Part shown: in pieces, positions 34,528 through 44,224 of the stretch | Position numbering within the stretch: position 1 is the stretch's first letter | Layout of the letters: each line of letters begins with the position of its first letter | Assembly (NCBI GenBank): GCA_026692905.1 | Contig: JAPLNL010000023.1 | Location: 1-48,149 of the forward strand | From: Planctomycetota bacterium | Lineage (GTDB): Bacteria; Planctomycetota; Planctomycetia; Pirellulales; Pirellulaceae | Direction: 5' to 3' | DNA length: 48,149 nucleotides | Program-made: the position numbers and the translations under genes | Notes under the pieces: model-generated | What the model saw: the letters and a program-made list of their open reading frames with translations, nothing else | Told to the model about the DNA's origin: nothing | Database searches by the model: none

Positions 34528-34998
34528 ATGATTATGTCAACACATGCCGGGATACTTATTCATGCCATTTTCAGCACGAAGCTTCGATTCAAATTGTTAA
34601 GTGAAATTTGGCGAGACGAGTTATATGCTTACATGGGTGGAACGATTAGGGAGCACCGTGGCGATCTGTTATCGGCAGGTGGAGTCGAAGATCATGTGCA
34701 CCTCTTCATGCGTATCCATCCAAGCTATGCGATCTCAGACACGATGAAGCTAATCAAAGCAAATTCTTCTCGATGGATCAACGAGAACAGGAAAATCGGA
34801 GCGAAGTTCGAGTGGCAACGTGGCTACGGCGCTTTTTCCGTGAGCCAATCCGTGGCAGCCAAAGTTGACCGATACATTTGCGATCAAAAAAGACACCATG
34901 CGAAGAAATCGTTTGTCGACGAATATCTTGAGTTGCTACGAGCTCACGAGATTGAATTTGATCCGAAATATGTATTCGAACATGAAATCGTGGGTTAG
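34528..34998 (+). CDS. Y1 (HUH) transposase, IS200/REP-associated type
   Basis: A 156-residue protein from the ATG at 34528; the ATG two codons on, MSTHAGILIHAIFSTK, is equally plausible. Numbered from that second ATG, the HUH motif is His54-Val-His56 in VEDHVHLFM. The catalytic helix is VDRYICDQKRHH, with Tyr114 the likely nucleophile and Gln118 the third metal ligand. All catalytic residues are therefore present and length is normal for the family. Such enzymes cut and join single-stranded DNA at hairpins. No TnpB or IscB gene accompanies it. It lies between R3 and R4 hairpin repeats, the arrangement of a REP-associated transposase. Confidence 0.92.
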   Translation: MIMSTHAGILIHAIFSTKLRFKLLSEIWRDELYAYMGGTIREHRGDLLSAGGVEDHVHLFMRIHPSYAISDTMKLIKANSSRWINENRKIGAKFEWQRGYGAFSVSQSVAAKVDRYICDQKRHHAKKSFVDEYLELLRAHEIEFDPKYVFEHEIVG

Positions 34999-35020
34999 CA
35001 TCACTGACTAAAAAACAATG

Positions 35021-35130
35021 CCGCTCCTTCAGAGCTCTCGATCGATCGGGACGCGGTACCTGGGGTTGCGTTCGCCATGCGAACTTTACCCCAGGCTGGA
35101 AAATGCCATCGCATTCGCGATTGAATCGCA
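35021..35130 (+). repeat. R4 repeat, copy c (downstream of transposase)
   Basis: CGCTCCTTCAGAGCTCT lead, then CCTGGGGT and ACCCCAGG arms with an inner GTTCGC-CAT-GCGAAC, then ATCGCATTCGCGATT. It begins 22 bp after the transposase stop and is the first half of a 422-bp tandem duplication. Confidence 0.9.
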
Positions 35131-35215
35131 CTTGAATTGACACTCACGATTTGATTGCACGGCAAGGATATTCGCGATTGAATCGTACTTGAATCGACAC
35201 TCGCGATTGAATGGC

Positions 35216-35295
35216 ATCGGTCTGAACTGTGGAGCATCGGTCTGAACTGCGGAGCATCGGAATGAATTGCGGAGCAGTGTCCTGAACTGCGAAGC
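35216..35295 (+). repeat. 20-bp tandem units, 4 copies
   Basis: ATCGGTCTGAACTGCGGAGC and variants start at 35216, 35236, 35256 and 35276 with an exact 20-bp period. The last unit runs into R3 copy d, so the array looks like amplification of the R3 leading edge. Confidence 0.9.
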
Positions 35296-35378
35296 AGTGG
35301 CATTGGAAAGCCACGGATGCAATCCGTGGTAAAGCGTGATTTCATTGCGATTGAGTCGCAACGCGACGGCATTACCGC
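35283..35378 (+). repeat. R3 repeat, copy d
   Basis: Standard three triloop hairpins: ACTGC-GAA-GCAGT, CCACGGAT-GCA-ATCCGTGG and GTCGC-AAC-GCGAC. Confidence 0.88.
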
Positions 35379-35441
35379 GTTGCTCGCGAACCAAACCAAA
35401 ATCAACGATCCGTTTGTTTATGCAATCGATTCGCGGACAAT

Positions 35442-35555
35442 GTCGCTCCTTCAGAGCTCTCAATCGATCGGGACGCGGTACCTGGGGTTGCGTTCGCGAT
35501 GCGAACTTTACCCCAGGCTGGAAAATGCCATCGCATTCGCGATTGAATCGCACTT
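35442..35555 (+). repeat. R4 repeat, copy d
   Basis: Near-identical to copy c and displaced from it by 422 bp, including the CGCGGTACCTGGGG lead. The inner stem is GTTCGC-GAT-GCGAAC. Confidence 0.9.
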
Positions 35556-35580
35556 GAATTGATATTCGCGATTGCATCGC

Positions 35581-35740
35581 ATCGGCCTGAACTGCGGAGC
35601 ACCGGTCTGAACTGCGAAGCATCGGTCTGAACTGCGGAGCAGTGTCCTGAACTGCGGAGCAGTGGCATTGGAAAGCCACGGATGCAATCCGTGGTAAAAG
35701 CGCACAGATTGAGCGAGAGTCGCAACGCGACGGCACACGC
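35581..35740 (+). repeat. Second 20-bp array and R3 repeat, copy e
   Basis: Four 20-bp units start at 35581, 35601, 35621 and 35641, followed by R3 with CCACGGAT-GCA-ATCCGTGG and GTCGC-AAC-GCGAC. This matches the arrangement ~370 bp upstream. Confidence 0.9.
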
Positions 35741-35801
35741 TCATTGATCGCGAGGCAAGTCATGAGCCAAAGGTGTATTGGATAGGGGATTCTTCCCCAA
35801 C

Positions 35802-35885
35802 AATGTCGCTCCATCAAAGCGCAGAAAGGCGTTGGCCACTTGAACCCGGGTTTCGTCCGCCATGCAAACTTCAGCCCAGATTACA
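35802..35885 (+). repeat. Degenerate R4 copy e
   Basis: A TCGCTCCATCAAAGC lead and a CCCGGGTTTCGTCCGCCATG segment recall R4, but the arms no longer pair well. It ends ~40 bp before the 3' end of the pseudopilin operon. Confidence 0.6.
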
Positions 35886-35927
35886 AAAGCAAGACACACG
35901 CGATTCCCTCTCCAGAGCGAATCGCGA

Positions 35928-38003
35928 TCAATTGGTCAGATCATGTACCACAGATATCTGCTGCAACGTTCCTGCTTTATTATCCATAACACGAATATTC
36001 GCTTGTATTGAAGGCATTTTGTAAGGGATCGGTGGACTTGCCTCTCTTTCCAATGCATCATCTCCAATGCCATCTGTACCAATATCGGGATCACCTGGCG
36101 CAACCGCAAATCCAAACCTTCGAAGCCCACCCTTCCACATCAAATTATAAATACCTAATCGAGGTGGCAGAGTTTGCGGGACCTGCACCAACGCTTCGCC
36201 ATCAAACTCGTAGGCATTTGTAAATGTATCGAACGCAGGCTGATAGGATTGGTATACAGTGGAGTCTATATAAGAACCAGATTCACGCACCGAGGCGGCC
36301 ATAGCCAAGCCGCGTGCATTCAAGTTCGCATCCAAATCTGTATTCAAATCAAGAAGACTCAGGCTAGTCGCAAAGTACTTTGTAACGCCAGCCAAATTTG
36401 CGGCTGTGGACAATCGAACATCGGGGGCGCCAATTCGATGGTGCGTAGAGTTGACGAGTTTGCTTCCCCAACCTGCATCCACATATGCTCCAGATGCCGA
36501 CTGGCGTTCAAATAAATTTGGCACTTGTCCATTGATATACGCGGTATTGATCAGGTCCAACTGCAAGGCATATCCGGGATCAGATGGGGTAAGTGACAGG
36601 TCATCCGTTCCAGGCCAACCTGCTTGAGCAATCGTCCCATCGTACCCCCAAATTCCGTCGGCACCGGGGTTGGCAAGTTGCTTTACGGACGTATCGAAGC
36701 CCTTCAAATCAAACGCCACCACATTCGATGCAACGATCTCTTCAAGGAGAGGAATAGCCGGCAATGAACTTATAGTTGGTTTTGTTCGCATAAAACAAGG
36801 TGGCATGAATCCGCGGTCTATCAGTTTTCCATTTACGGTAACACCGATGTTTTGGAAGGTGGGATCGGTCATAGCCGAATATTGCGCCGCGCCGGATTCT
36901 GTGGTAAGCGCAAGTTGCGGAAGCGTTGTAGCCAAGCCACCAATCGGAAACACGTAATGCGCGAATCGGTTCTCCGGAAGCTGCAAGTCCTCAATGGAGT
37001 TACATTTGTTCGTGAAATACTTATTGTTCCCCTCTATGATCACATGTGGCCGCACGCTTAAATCGCAACGCTGATATGGATACTGCATCATCAATCGAAA
37101 TGTTCCTTCCGAACCCGTTGCTGTACTTGGAACAAGCGGCTGCATTGTCAAGTAATCGCCAGCTACGACTATATTATTGGCGAACATTGTCGATGTCGCT
37201 GATATGTTTAAGTCAGGGCGAATCAGGAGCACACGTCGGCATAATGCAATGCGGTCAGGCATTCCGTCAGAATCTGGAGCGCCGTCGCCGTTCAAGTCAA
37301 CGCCGGTCGGGGTGTCGAACACAGAATTGATTGAGTTAGTCGGATCAATTGAATTTAATTCATTGAGAGGCAGCATGAACCAAACGATTTCGGCCGTTTC
37401 CGAAGAAATGGTGACATCCGTTTTCCATGCCTTCGTCCAACCTGTAGCGCCATCGGCATCTGCAGCGTTCCAGTTCGCGATTTGATCTCTCGGATCCCAC
37501 GTGTTACCCCGTTCTAATTCGTCGTTAATCTTATCGATGATCAACAACGCCCAAGGGACCTTGCCACGAAACACTTGGCCAGGCTTAGCTCTCGCTGTGA
37601 ACATCAGAATATCGTCGATATCTCCCCATCTACTCGCGGAAAGCTGGCTTTCAACTTCGGGAGTCAATGGGAGGTGATTGAAAAGTGTGGCAGTAGAATC
37701 AGAAATTGGGCCATCGTAATACTTGAAATACCCTGTCGCCGATAGAACGGATTGAGGTGTATCACTAGTGGTTGTGCAACCTTCTAAATCGTTCCTCAAA
37801 AGCGTACTCAAACCACGAAGCTGATCACTTAGGATTAGCTTCGAACGCCCCTCGCTTACCGTCTGGCTAAGCGTTTTGAATCCTTGCGCAAGTGCCAACA
37901 TCATCAACAAAGTTATGGTCGTAGCGATCATCACTTCAATCAGCGTTAGCGCGGAACGGCGACTACAAACAAACGCAAACTTTGCACCCGAGTTCATCTT
38001 CAT
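35928..38003 (-). CDS. GspJ/PilW-like pseudopilin, oversized
   Basis: A 691-residue protein with an N-terminal class III signal. The cytoplasmic leader ends SRRSA, followed by LTLIEVMIATTITLLMMLALA, with Glu at +5. Cleavage would follow Ala, not the usual Gly. The first ~100 residues resemble GspJ/PilW (LSQTVSEGRSKLILSDQLRGLSTLLRNDLEG). The rest is a large extracytoplasmic domain with Asp-rich motifs such as DLNGDGAPDSDGMPD, suggestive of calcium sites. GspJ is usually ~200 residues. It follows the GspK-like gene by 12 bp; an AAGGGA overlapping that stop codon is its ribosome site. It is the last gene of the operon. Confidence 0.85.
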   Translation of the reverse strand: MKMNSGAKFAFVCSRRSALTLIEVMIATTITLLMMLALAQGFKTLSQTVSEGRSKLILSDQLRGLSTLLRNDLEGCTTTSDTPQSVLSATGYFKYYDGPISDSTATLFNHLPLTPEVESQLSASRWGDIDDILMFTARAKPGQVFRGKVPWALLIIDKINDELERGNTWDPRDQIANWNAADADGATGWTKAWKTDVTISSETAEIVWFMLPLNELNSIDPTNSINSVFDTPTGVDLNGDGAPDSDGMPDRIALCRRVLLIRPDLNISATSTMFANNIVVAGDYLTMQPLVPSTATGSEGTFRLMMQYPYQRCDLSVRPHVIIEGNNKYFTNKCNSIEDLQLPENRFAHYVFPIGGLATTLPQLALTTESGAAQYSAMTDPTFQNIGVTVNGKLIDRGFMPPCFMRTKPTISSLPAIPLLEEIVASNVVAFDLKGFDTSVKQLANPGADGIWGYDGTIAQAGWPGTDDLSLTPSDPGYALQLDLINTAYINGQVPNLFERQSASGAYVDAGWGSKLVNSTHHRIGAPDVRLSTAANLAGVTKYFATSLSLLDLNTDLDANLNARGLAMAASVRESGSYIDSTVYQSYQPAFDTFTNAYEFDGEALVQVPQTLPPRLGIYNLMWKGGLRRFGFAVAPGDPDIGTDGIGDDALEREASPPIPYKMPSIQANIRVMDNKAGTLQQISVVHDLTN

Positions 38004-38015
38004 AATATCGATCCC

Positions 38016-41000
38016 TTAAGGCAGTTTGCGTTCGAGTAGAATCGTGCGCTCTGTGTTCAAATTTTCGCCAGGCTTATAACCAACCGGTATTGTTCGATCG
38101 ATTATGAAAAACTGACGCTCTCTTTCGGGTAGACCGTTCTCGCCAACATACTCATTTCCGAAACCTGTAATCGGATCATATTCATGGAGACTAACGGTTA
38201 CCCAAACGGCAAACACATTGGATTGGTTGGTTACAAGGTTGGGCAGTCGCATAGCCCGTTGCATTCGTACAAACGGTTGCGTTGCCTCGAGTTCATCGCC
38301 AATCTGATTCGCTTGCAGCAACAATGGACGATTTGCTGTTGCAGCTTGAAGTGTAACCAGACTTTGTGAGTTGACGGTCAAATCACTTGAGCGAAGCAGT
38401 GTCGATTCTACGCCATATCGACTGCGCATCTTCTCCGTTGCAGTGGCCTGATCCAAAACTGGCCCAAAGTTCGCAGAGATCGCAGGCCGAAATGCCCCAA
38501 TAAACCGTGTTGGATAATCGGGATGCATTCCCGCGATCGGTTGATTCAAAAACTTGTTTACTGGTTCCGTGCCCTTTGCAAAACCTTGACGCGATGACAT
38601 AAAATTGTCTTCTAGTGGACTGAAATCATTTGCTGTCCGGGCGGCGTTGAGAAAGTAGTTATGCTCAATTGCCTTCAATGCGCGGCTGTGCCCGTCCGTG
38701 CCAAACGCAAGAGTATTTAGATTTATCTTCCCAGCGGACACAAAACTCGACTTCGTATTAAACGGTCCCAAAAGGGATGGCCCCCGAACCGTCTCTGGCT
38801 CAGACATGCCCGTATAATTCGAAACCAAATAGGAATTCAAGAATCGCGAAGCAACTCGATCGTTAAGAGAAGCAGGAGCGATTGGATAGTTGGAATTCGA
38901 GAGGCTCAACATAGCAAACGGATTATAGAACTTTGTCGAATCCGCAAATGGTGGTTGTGTCTCAACAAAATCCAGTAGCAATGGCCAATCGGCTAGTCGC
39001 TGCGCCCCACCAGTTGCATCTGGTACCGCCCAATATCCCGGCGATGTCGCTGATGCTGGCAGGCTTACACTCCATGCATTGGACGTTTGGTAACTTGGAA
39101 CATAACCGTTTATATCCCGCGAGTGAGTCGACGTATACGCAGAATGATGCAGTCCAAATTGCCCTGGTCCAGTCAGCGGAACCATCATGAGTTCGTATGG
39201 TGACGCGAACGGCCGATTGAACCAAGTTAAACCTGCTAATCGTCCTGTCGCTCCGTTGAAAGTTGCGTTAGCTGAATAGATTGGCGGTCCAAACGCATCG
39301 AACGATGCGGAAGTCAAAGTACTCATCGCCGCAATTGTGGGATATCCCGTAGGATTTGCCGGATCGGTATAGTAGCCTACATTGCAGTAACCAAGGGTTG
39401 TTCCGCTGCAGCCAATGTTTCCTGTATATCCTTGGCGATCGTACCCCAACTGGTACATAAAATACGCATCGGGGTTCGCTGTCAACGTACCAGAGGTGAC
39501 GGTAGCTGGAAGACTGGTTTGAACAGGAGTTGACCTAAGAGCGCTATTGATCGGCGAATAGTAACTGACACCATGGTTTTCTCCAACGGCATGGCTACCC
39601 GTTAGCGGCGAAAGAGAGCCGTTTTTGTACCGAGATTGAAACTTGACCGTATTTCCACCCGGCGTTGGATCGTCTGTCGCTTCTGCGCCGAGTGGCGCTT
39701 CTCCATTGTACACAGTCAAATCGATCGACATCCAGTCGACAGTGATGTATGGATTGCTAACCGGATCGTAATGGTATTCTGGATCAGCCAATCTCTGCAA
39801 ATAGGCAACGCGGAAATCTTCGTAGGTCTTTGTTCGATAACGTCCAGCCAAAACGCTATTGGTTTTATCGATTGGCTTATCCGGGAACTTTTGCGTCGCG
39901 GGTATTGTAGTTGCACCAGTATTGACCCAACTATCTGGCGGAACCGTGACGCCACCATAAGAGGTGTCGCCAAATCCAGGTGTGTTATTGGATCGAGTAC
40001 TGATAACATCCAGAGAATTCAAATAGACGAGTGGCTTGTTCGCATCGGCCCAATATGGCTCGCCAGCGATTACTGGTTTCGGAAAAGACACATTCGCGCC
40101 AATGCCATAGGGAAACGCAGTTTGCCAATCCGCGTCCGCTGGTGCGGGAACAGTACAGACAATCGTTGTTGGGGCTTTGATGCGTGAGGGCGACGCGTTT
40201 GTCCACGGTTGGTTTGCGACTCCACTATTCAGCAAATACGTATTTGCGCCACCTGAAAGCTGAATCGATTGAAACGATGGTGATAAAACAGGCCTATTTG
40301 CTGCGGTGAACTTCCCAGCACCTGTATTCTCCAATTTGTCGGGAAAAGCAACTCCTGTAAACGGATTGTTCTTTAAGGAACCAATATAGGTTTGCGATCT
40401 TGGGCCAACTACTAGGTACGAACCTCCAGCAAGCAACGGTTGTGTAGTTGCATTATTAACAAAAACGCACTGTCGCCCCATACCAGATAGTGCTGGAATG
40501 CTGTCCGGAATGGTCGTTCCTTGAGCTGGAGCTGTATTGCTAAACCAAAGGAATCTTTCAAATCCTTTGGACATAACTGAGGTTCTGTTTGCTAAGCTAT
40601 AATCCAAATTATTTCCCTCAAAGGCTTCGACGGTCCCCGTAAGTGTTGCAGTCCCGTTTCTCGCCGTAACGTCTTGAATGTTTTGATGTGTTACGTGAGG
40701 CAAAGAAGCGTCCATGTTCTTAAGCAAATAGTTGGGATGATTTGCATCGTTTTCGTCGTATGGCTCGGAAATCGCAACACGCCAAACAGGCTGAACACCG
40801 AAGGTCGCATTCACCGTTCCTAAAGTAGGAACACGTCCTAGGTTGAGCATTACCTGCGATCCAGAGAGCGTATACAATGAAAGTGGAGCTCCCGGAATGA
40901 GATTGTCACTGTTTAAGCCCGTGGTGCGTGGAGCGTAAAACTCCATGAATAAGGATGCTTGCGGAAATCGATACTGGTCGAAGTCAGCATCACCATCCGC

Positions 41001-44000
41001 GACGGTCTTGCCAGAACCATTATCCAAATCCGTATCGCGAACGCGCTTGTCATGCAAAGCCAACGTTTCGGAAATCAAAAGCTCCGGCATTTCCATTCCC
41101 CAAACTACGCCGACGTACATTTTGTTGGAAACCGAGTTTACGGTCTGGTCGATTCGGTCCGGGGCCCAATAGGCTGGTCTAGCTGACGTACCACCATTTG
41201 TGCCGCAGCCAAATGGAAGGATATCGAACTCAAACCTCGTCATTGCCGCATCGGTATCGCGAAAGTCAACAACGTTTACGGCCCATTGCGCAATTGCTGT
41301 CGCACGAATACGGGCGTTCGCGAGTGAGAAACCACCACTCATACCAGGAAACAAATGGTCTCGAGGGATTAGTAGTTGGCCGAGACAATACAGATTTCGA
41401 GCAAGGATTTGCCTTGATCCCAAACGTCCGCGAGTCGCGCTCGAAAGATTAAACTTTACGTCTCTAGTGTAAGCGCCATTAGCAACAATAGCCGGTGGGT
41501 TCGGTTGAGCGGTTGTGCTCGGTTGCGGGAACACCTCCTGTTGGATCACAGTATCAATTTCCGAAGGCTCATCTATCTCGCCACCTGCATCGTCGTCGTA
41601 TCCATTTCCAAATGGACGATTCAAGTCCATGCGAAGTCCTTTCGCAAAATCCATCGGAAACAATTCTGCTAAAGCAGCATAGTTTATCTCGGGATCATCC
41701 GCTGCTGCATTGCCTGGGAAAGAACGAAAGCGATATCGTTGCGAATGGAGCATTTGAATGTATCGCAAGTAGCTTGGAGTAGTATTTCCCGGCGACTGTG
41801 CGGTAATTACATTCGCTGACGCGGTCGCGTCCCATTCCTTCAACGCAGCGGACAAATTTGGATATCGCAGTTCGCCACTTCGAACGGTAATTTCGCGATT
41901 AATTGGGTCGGCGTTGGTGAAAGCACCGTTGATCAGACCAACTTTTGAACGCAACCGGTCAGACAATGCAGCCGCATCTTCGTCATATCTCCGAAGAATC
42001 GCTTCTAAATCGCGGAGTCCGAGTGGATCATCGGCAATTGGATTGTCCATTGCCGTCGACTCGTACTTGTCATTACGAGTTTCGCTTGGAACGGAATAAA
42101 TGCTTGGATCCCCTAAATAAGGATCCCCATCCTCAACCATCGAATTCACGAGAGCCGGATTGCCATGTAAGTCATACGCAATCCCATGCGATCCACGCTT
42201 GGCAAGTGGTAAGCCCGGCATCGTGCTGTGCGAAAATGGAGTATGAATTTCTCGCTCAAACAATTCTGATTGAGAACGTGCGGCAGCCATTCTCACCTGC
42301 CCAGGAACGCGATCGAGTACGTTGTTAAAAATAATGGTTCTGGCGGTATGTCTGCGAGCTCCGGTTAATAAATCGAAGAACGAGAAATCATACGCATCGG
42401 AATGCAAAAGCCTTCTATTGTTCTTGAACAGACTCGTTAGCGAAATCTCAGCTGGTCCGACTCCAAATCCCAACGACTGCATTTGATTCGCGCGTCTGTA
42501 GGAATCATTCGTGGTTGCGTCGAAGCCCGCTCCACCTTGAACTCTGTCGCCAGAAGTGTTGAGGTTAATACGACTGTCCATGTCCTCGATCAATACCGAT
42601 GCTAACGGTCGCAGACGACGTCCATCCGGAGCAAATACGGTCGCCAATCCCGGATCCATCCAAATACTGTCCGGTATCGTATCATTATCATTATCAACAT
42701 CCCATGCTCCCGAAATTTGGTTGAAAACAAAAGCGCGGAGTGTCGCAATTTCTGCGTTTGTAGGATTCGGTGCTGACCAAGTGAAAGTTGTAGGAAGCCG
42801 AACAACCGTCGGGTCATTCTCTCGAAAGCCGACATTTTTGCTAACACCGTTAAAGCTGTAGCTCAAAACACGGGCTGTCGACGCATCGATCAGCCTCAAC
42901 ATTTCCTGAACATCGGCCGCAGTCATTTGCCCCGTGATCGTTGGATCGCCAAATAGATTCGAGATGTAGTTTACAACCTCAGGGTTATGATAGGATGGCT
43001 TGATAAGTCTAGTCGTGGTATTGGCGATGTTGGACTGGTTGGCAAGCCAAGCATCACGGTAATCCGGAACATCGAAACCTTCATTGCTCGAACCGTTGAG
43101 CACGAACTGAGTATCCTGAGTTCGGCGAGTTCCAATGCCATCGACACCCACCGCACCGTTGTAGGAATTCGTTGCCATTATTGTGCCATCTTGCAAATAA
43201 TCGTAGTGTGTCAGCAACGTTGGGGATACGGTACGACTTGTCATGAGTAGTCGCCGACTATCAATATTGCCGAAACCAGGAACCGGAATCCTTGGACCAG
43301 CACCGTTGGGCAACGACGCAATGTCCTCAAGACCGATTCCCGCACTATTGAACGGTGCGTCATTGATCAAGAACTTGTAACCGCGAGGAACAGCCGAGTT
43401 AAAGAAGAATAGCGACGCGATTCCGCGTCGACCAATCCAATCACCGAGCGTGTAGCTTACCGTTTTAACCGTGCCGTCAACATCCAAATACTCCCCAGGA
43501 AACTCCCGTCCTGCCACTTCATTCAGATCAAACAAAACCGAGTATTCAACACTTTCGGCGTACATCGCATCATTGCCAGGAGTGCCCGATGAGTACGTGG
43601 GGTCGGACCATGGAAGAGGAACGTTTGTACTAATGTTAGTGTCCGTAGCCCGAACATTTCCAACATACTTTAAAATTCGAAACGAATTGCCTGTTAAGGG
43701 CCCTTCCAATACTGTCAAAATCCGCGAGTTGTATTCGTTCTCAAACGGGGACAAAGGTCCATTCAACGTTGCGCTAGGATCGACCGAAATCTTAACTAAA
43801 TTCACTCCAGTGTTCGCAGCATAAAAATGCCGAGCTGGAGCTACATTGGCCGTAGTTCGAAACTGACTTCGAATCGGGTTGGGACCAAAGACGTCTCCAA
43901 TGATACTATTATTGAAGAAGGGTGATTTTTGATTGTTCGTCCCTCTCAGCGCGTCGTCCATGACTCGCCTAGCAGTTCCGGCAATTGCTAATCCTGAATT

Positions 44001-44162
44001 GCGAGCCCGAACTTCCAAAGCGATACTGCCAGCGCGCGATGCGCCTGCCGATACGACATAAGTTACGGCCAATAGCGTGAACATGGCCAACATGCCCAAG
44101 ACAATCAGCAGGATAAGTCCCTGTCTGCGATTTTTGCGAATGCAAATTTTTCGATGAGTCAT
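38016..44162 (-). CDS. GspK/PilX-like pseudopilin, 2048 residues
   Basis: A 2048-residue protein whose N-terminus, RRQG followed by LILLIVLGMLAMFTLLAVTYV, is a class III signal lacking Glu at +5. GspK and PilX show the same deviation. An INLNT motif, characteristic of GspK (DxxxxINLNT), occurs twice: DMDSRINLNTSGD near residue 530 and SAGKINLNTLAFG near residue 1810. GspK is usually ~330 residues, so this is about six-fold larger. Asp-rich loops such as DVDNDNDTIPDS may bind calcium. In secretion systems GspK caps the pseudopilus tip with GspI and GspJ, whose likely counterparts flank it here. No stop or frameshift is seen. Confidence 0.83.
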   Translation of the reverse strand: MTHRKICIRKNRRQGLILLIVLGMLAMFTLLAVTYVVSAGASRAGSIALEVRARNSGLAIAGTARRVMDDALRGTNNQKSPFFNNSIIGDVFGPNPIRSQFRTTANVAPARHFYAANTGVNLVKISVDPSATLNGPLSPFENEYNSRILTVLEGPLTGNSFRILKYVGNVRATDTNISTNVPLPWSDPTYSSGTPGNDAMYAESVEYSVLFDLNEVAGREFPGEYLDVDGTVKTVSYTLGDWIGRRGIASLFFFNSAVPRGYKFLINDAPFNSAGIGLEDIASLPNGAGPRIPVPGFGNIDSRRLLMTSRTVSPTLLTHYDYLQDGTIMATNSYNGAVGVDGIGTRRTQDTQFVLNGSSNEGFDVPDYRDAWLANQSNIANTTTRLIKPSYHNPEVVNYISNLFGDPTITGQMTAADVQEMLRLIDASTARVLSYSFNGVSKNVGFRENDPTVVRLPTTFTWSAPNPTNAEIATLRAFVFNQISGAWDVDNDNDTIPDSIWMDPGLATVFAPDGRRLRPLASVLIEDMDSRINLNTSGDRVQGGAGFDATTNDSYRRANQMQSLGFGVGPAEISLTSLFKNNRRLLHSDAYDFSFFDLLTGARRHTARTIIFNNVLDRVPGQVRMAAARSQSELFEREIHTPFSHSTMPGLPLAKRGSHGIAYDLHGNPALVNSMVEDGDPYLGDPSIYSVPSETRNDKYESTAMDNPIADDPLGLRDLEAILRRYDEDAAALSDRLRSKVGLINGAFTNADPINREITVRSGELRYPNLSAALKEWDATASANVITAQSPGNTTPSYLRYIQMLHSQRYRFRSFPGNAAADDPEINYAALAELFPMDFAKGLRMDLNRPFGNGYDDDAGGEIDEPSEIDTVIQQEVFPQPSTTAQPNPPAIVANGAYTRDVKFNLSSATRGRLGSRQILARNLYCLGQLLIPRDHLFPGMSGGFSLANARIRATAIAQWAVNVVDFRDTDAAMTRFEFDILPFGCGTNGGTSARPAYWAPDRIDQTVNSVSNKMYVGVVWGMEMPELLISETLALHDKRVRDTDLDNGSGKTVADGDADFDQYRFPQASLFMEFYAPRTTGLNSDNLIPGAPLSLYTLSGSQVMLNLGRVPTLGTVNATFGVQPVWRVAISEPYDENDANHPNYLLKNMDASLPHVTHQNIQDVTARNGTATLTGTVEAFEGNNLDYSLANRTSVMSKGFERFLWFSNTAPAQGTTIPDSIPALSGMGRQCVFVNNATTQPLLAGGSYLVVGPRSQTYIGSLKNNPFTGVAFPDKLENTGAGKFTAANRPVLSPSFQSIQLSGGANTYLLNSGVANQPWTNASPSRIKAPTTIVCTVPAPADADWQTAFPYGIGANVSFPKPVIAGEPYWADANKPLVYLNSLDVISTRSNNTPGFGDTSYGGVTVPPDSWVNTGATTIPATQKFPDKPIDKTNSVLAGRYRTKTYEDFRVAYLQRLADPEYHYDPVSNPYITVDWMSIDLTVYNGEAPLGAEATDDPTPGGNTVKFQSRYKNGSLSPLTGSHAVGENHGVSYYSPINSALRSTPVQTSLPATVTSGTLTANPDAYFMYQLGYDRQGYTGNIGCSGTTLGYCNVGYYTDPANPTGYPTIAAMSTLTSASFDAFGPPIYSANATFNGATGRLAGLTWFNRPFASPYELMMVPLTGPGQFGLHHSAYTSTHSRDINGYVPSYQTSNAWSVSLPASATSPGYWAVPDATGGAQRLADWPLLLDFVETQPPFADSTKFYNPFAMLSLSNSNYPIAPASLNDRVASRFLNSYLVSNYTGMSEPETVRGPSLLGPFNTKSSFVSAGKINLNTLAFGTDGHSRALKAIEHNYFLNAARTANDFSPLEDNFMSSRQGFAKGTEPVNKFLNQPIAGMHPDYPTRFIGAFRPAISANFGPVLDQATATEKMRSRYGVESTLLRSSDLTVNSQSLVTLQAATANRPLLLQANQIGDELEATQPFVRMQRAMRLPNLVTNQSNVFAVWVTVSLHEYDPITGFGNEYVGENGLPERERQFFIIDRTIPVGYKPGENLNTERTILLERKLP

Positions 44163-44224
44163 TTTTTTTCTCTCGCGATGGTGTGTGTGGAGAGTGGGAA
44201 GTTGGAATTGGCTTATACGCTAAA

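Noticed and set aside
34528-34998. Transposase as mobiliser of the MITE-like elements
   Set aside because: Y1 transposases insert without target duplications, whereas these elements have 9-bp duplications and long inverted termini, so a DDE-type enzyme is needed.
35086-35817. Minus-strand ORFs over the R3/R4 cluster
   Set aside because: They consist of translated repeats (CSAVQTDAPQFRP-type units from the 20-bp array) and have no protein features.
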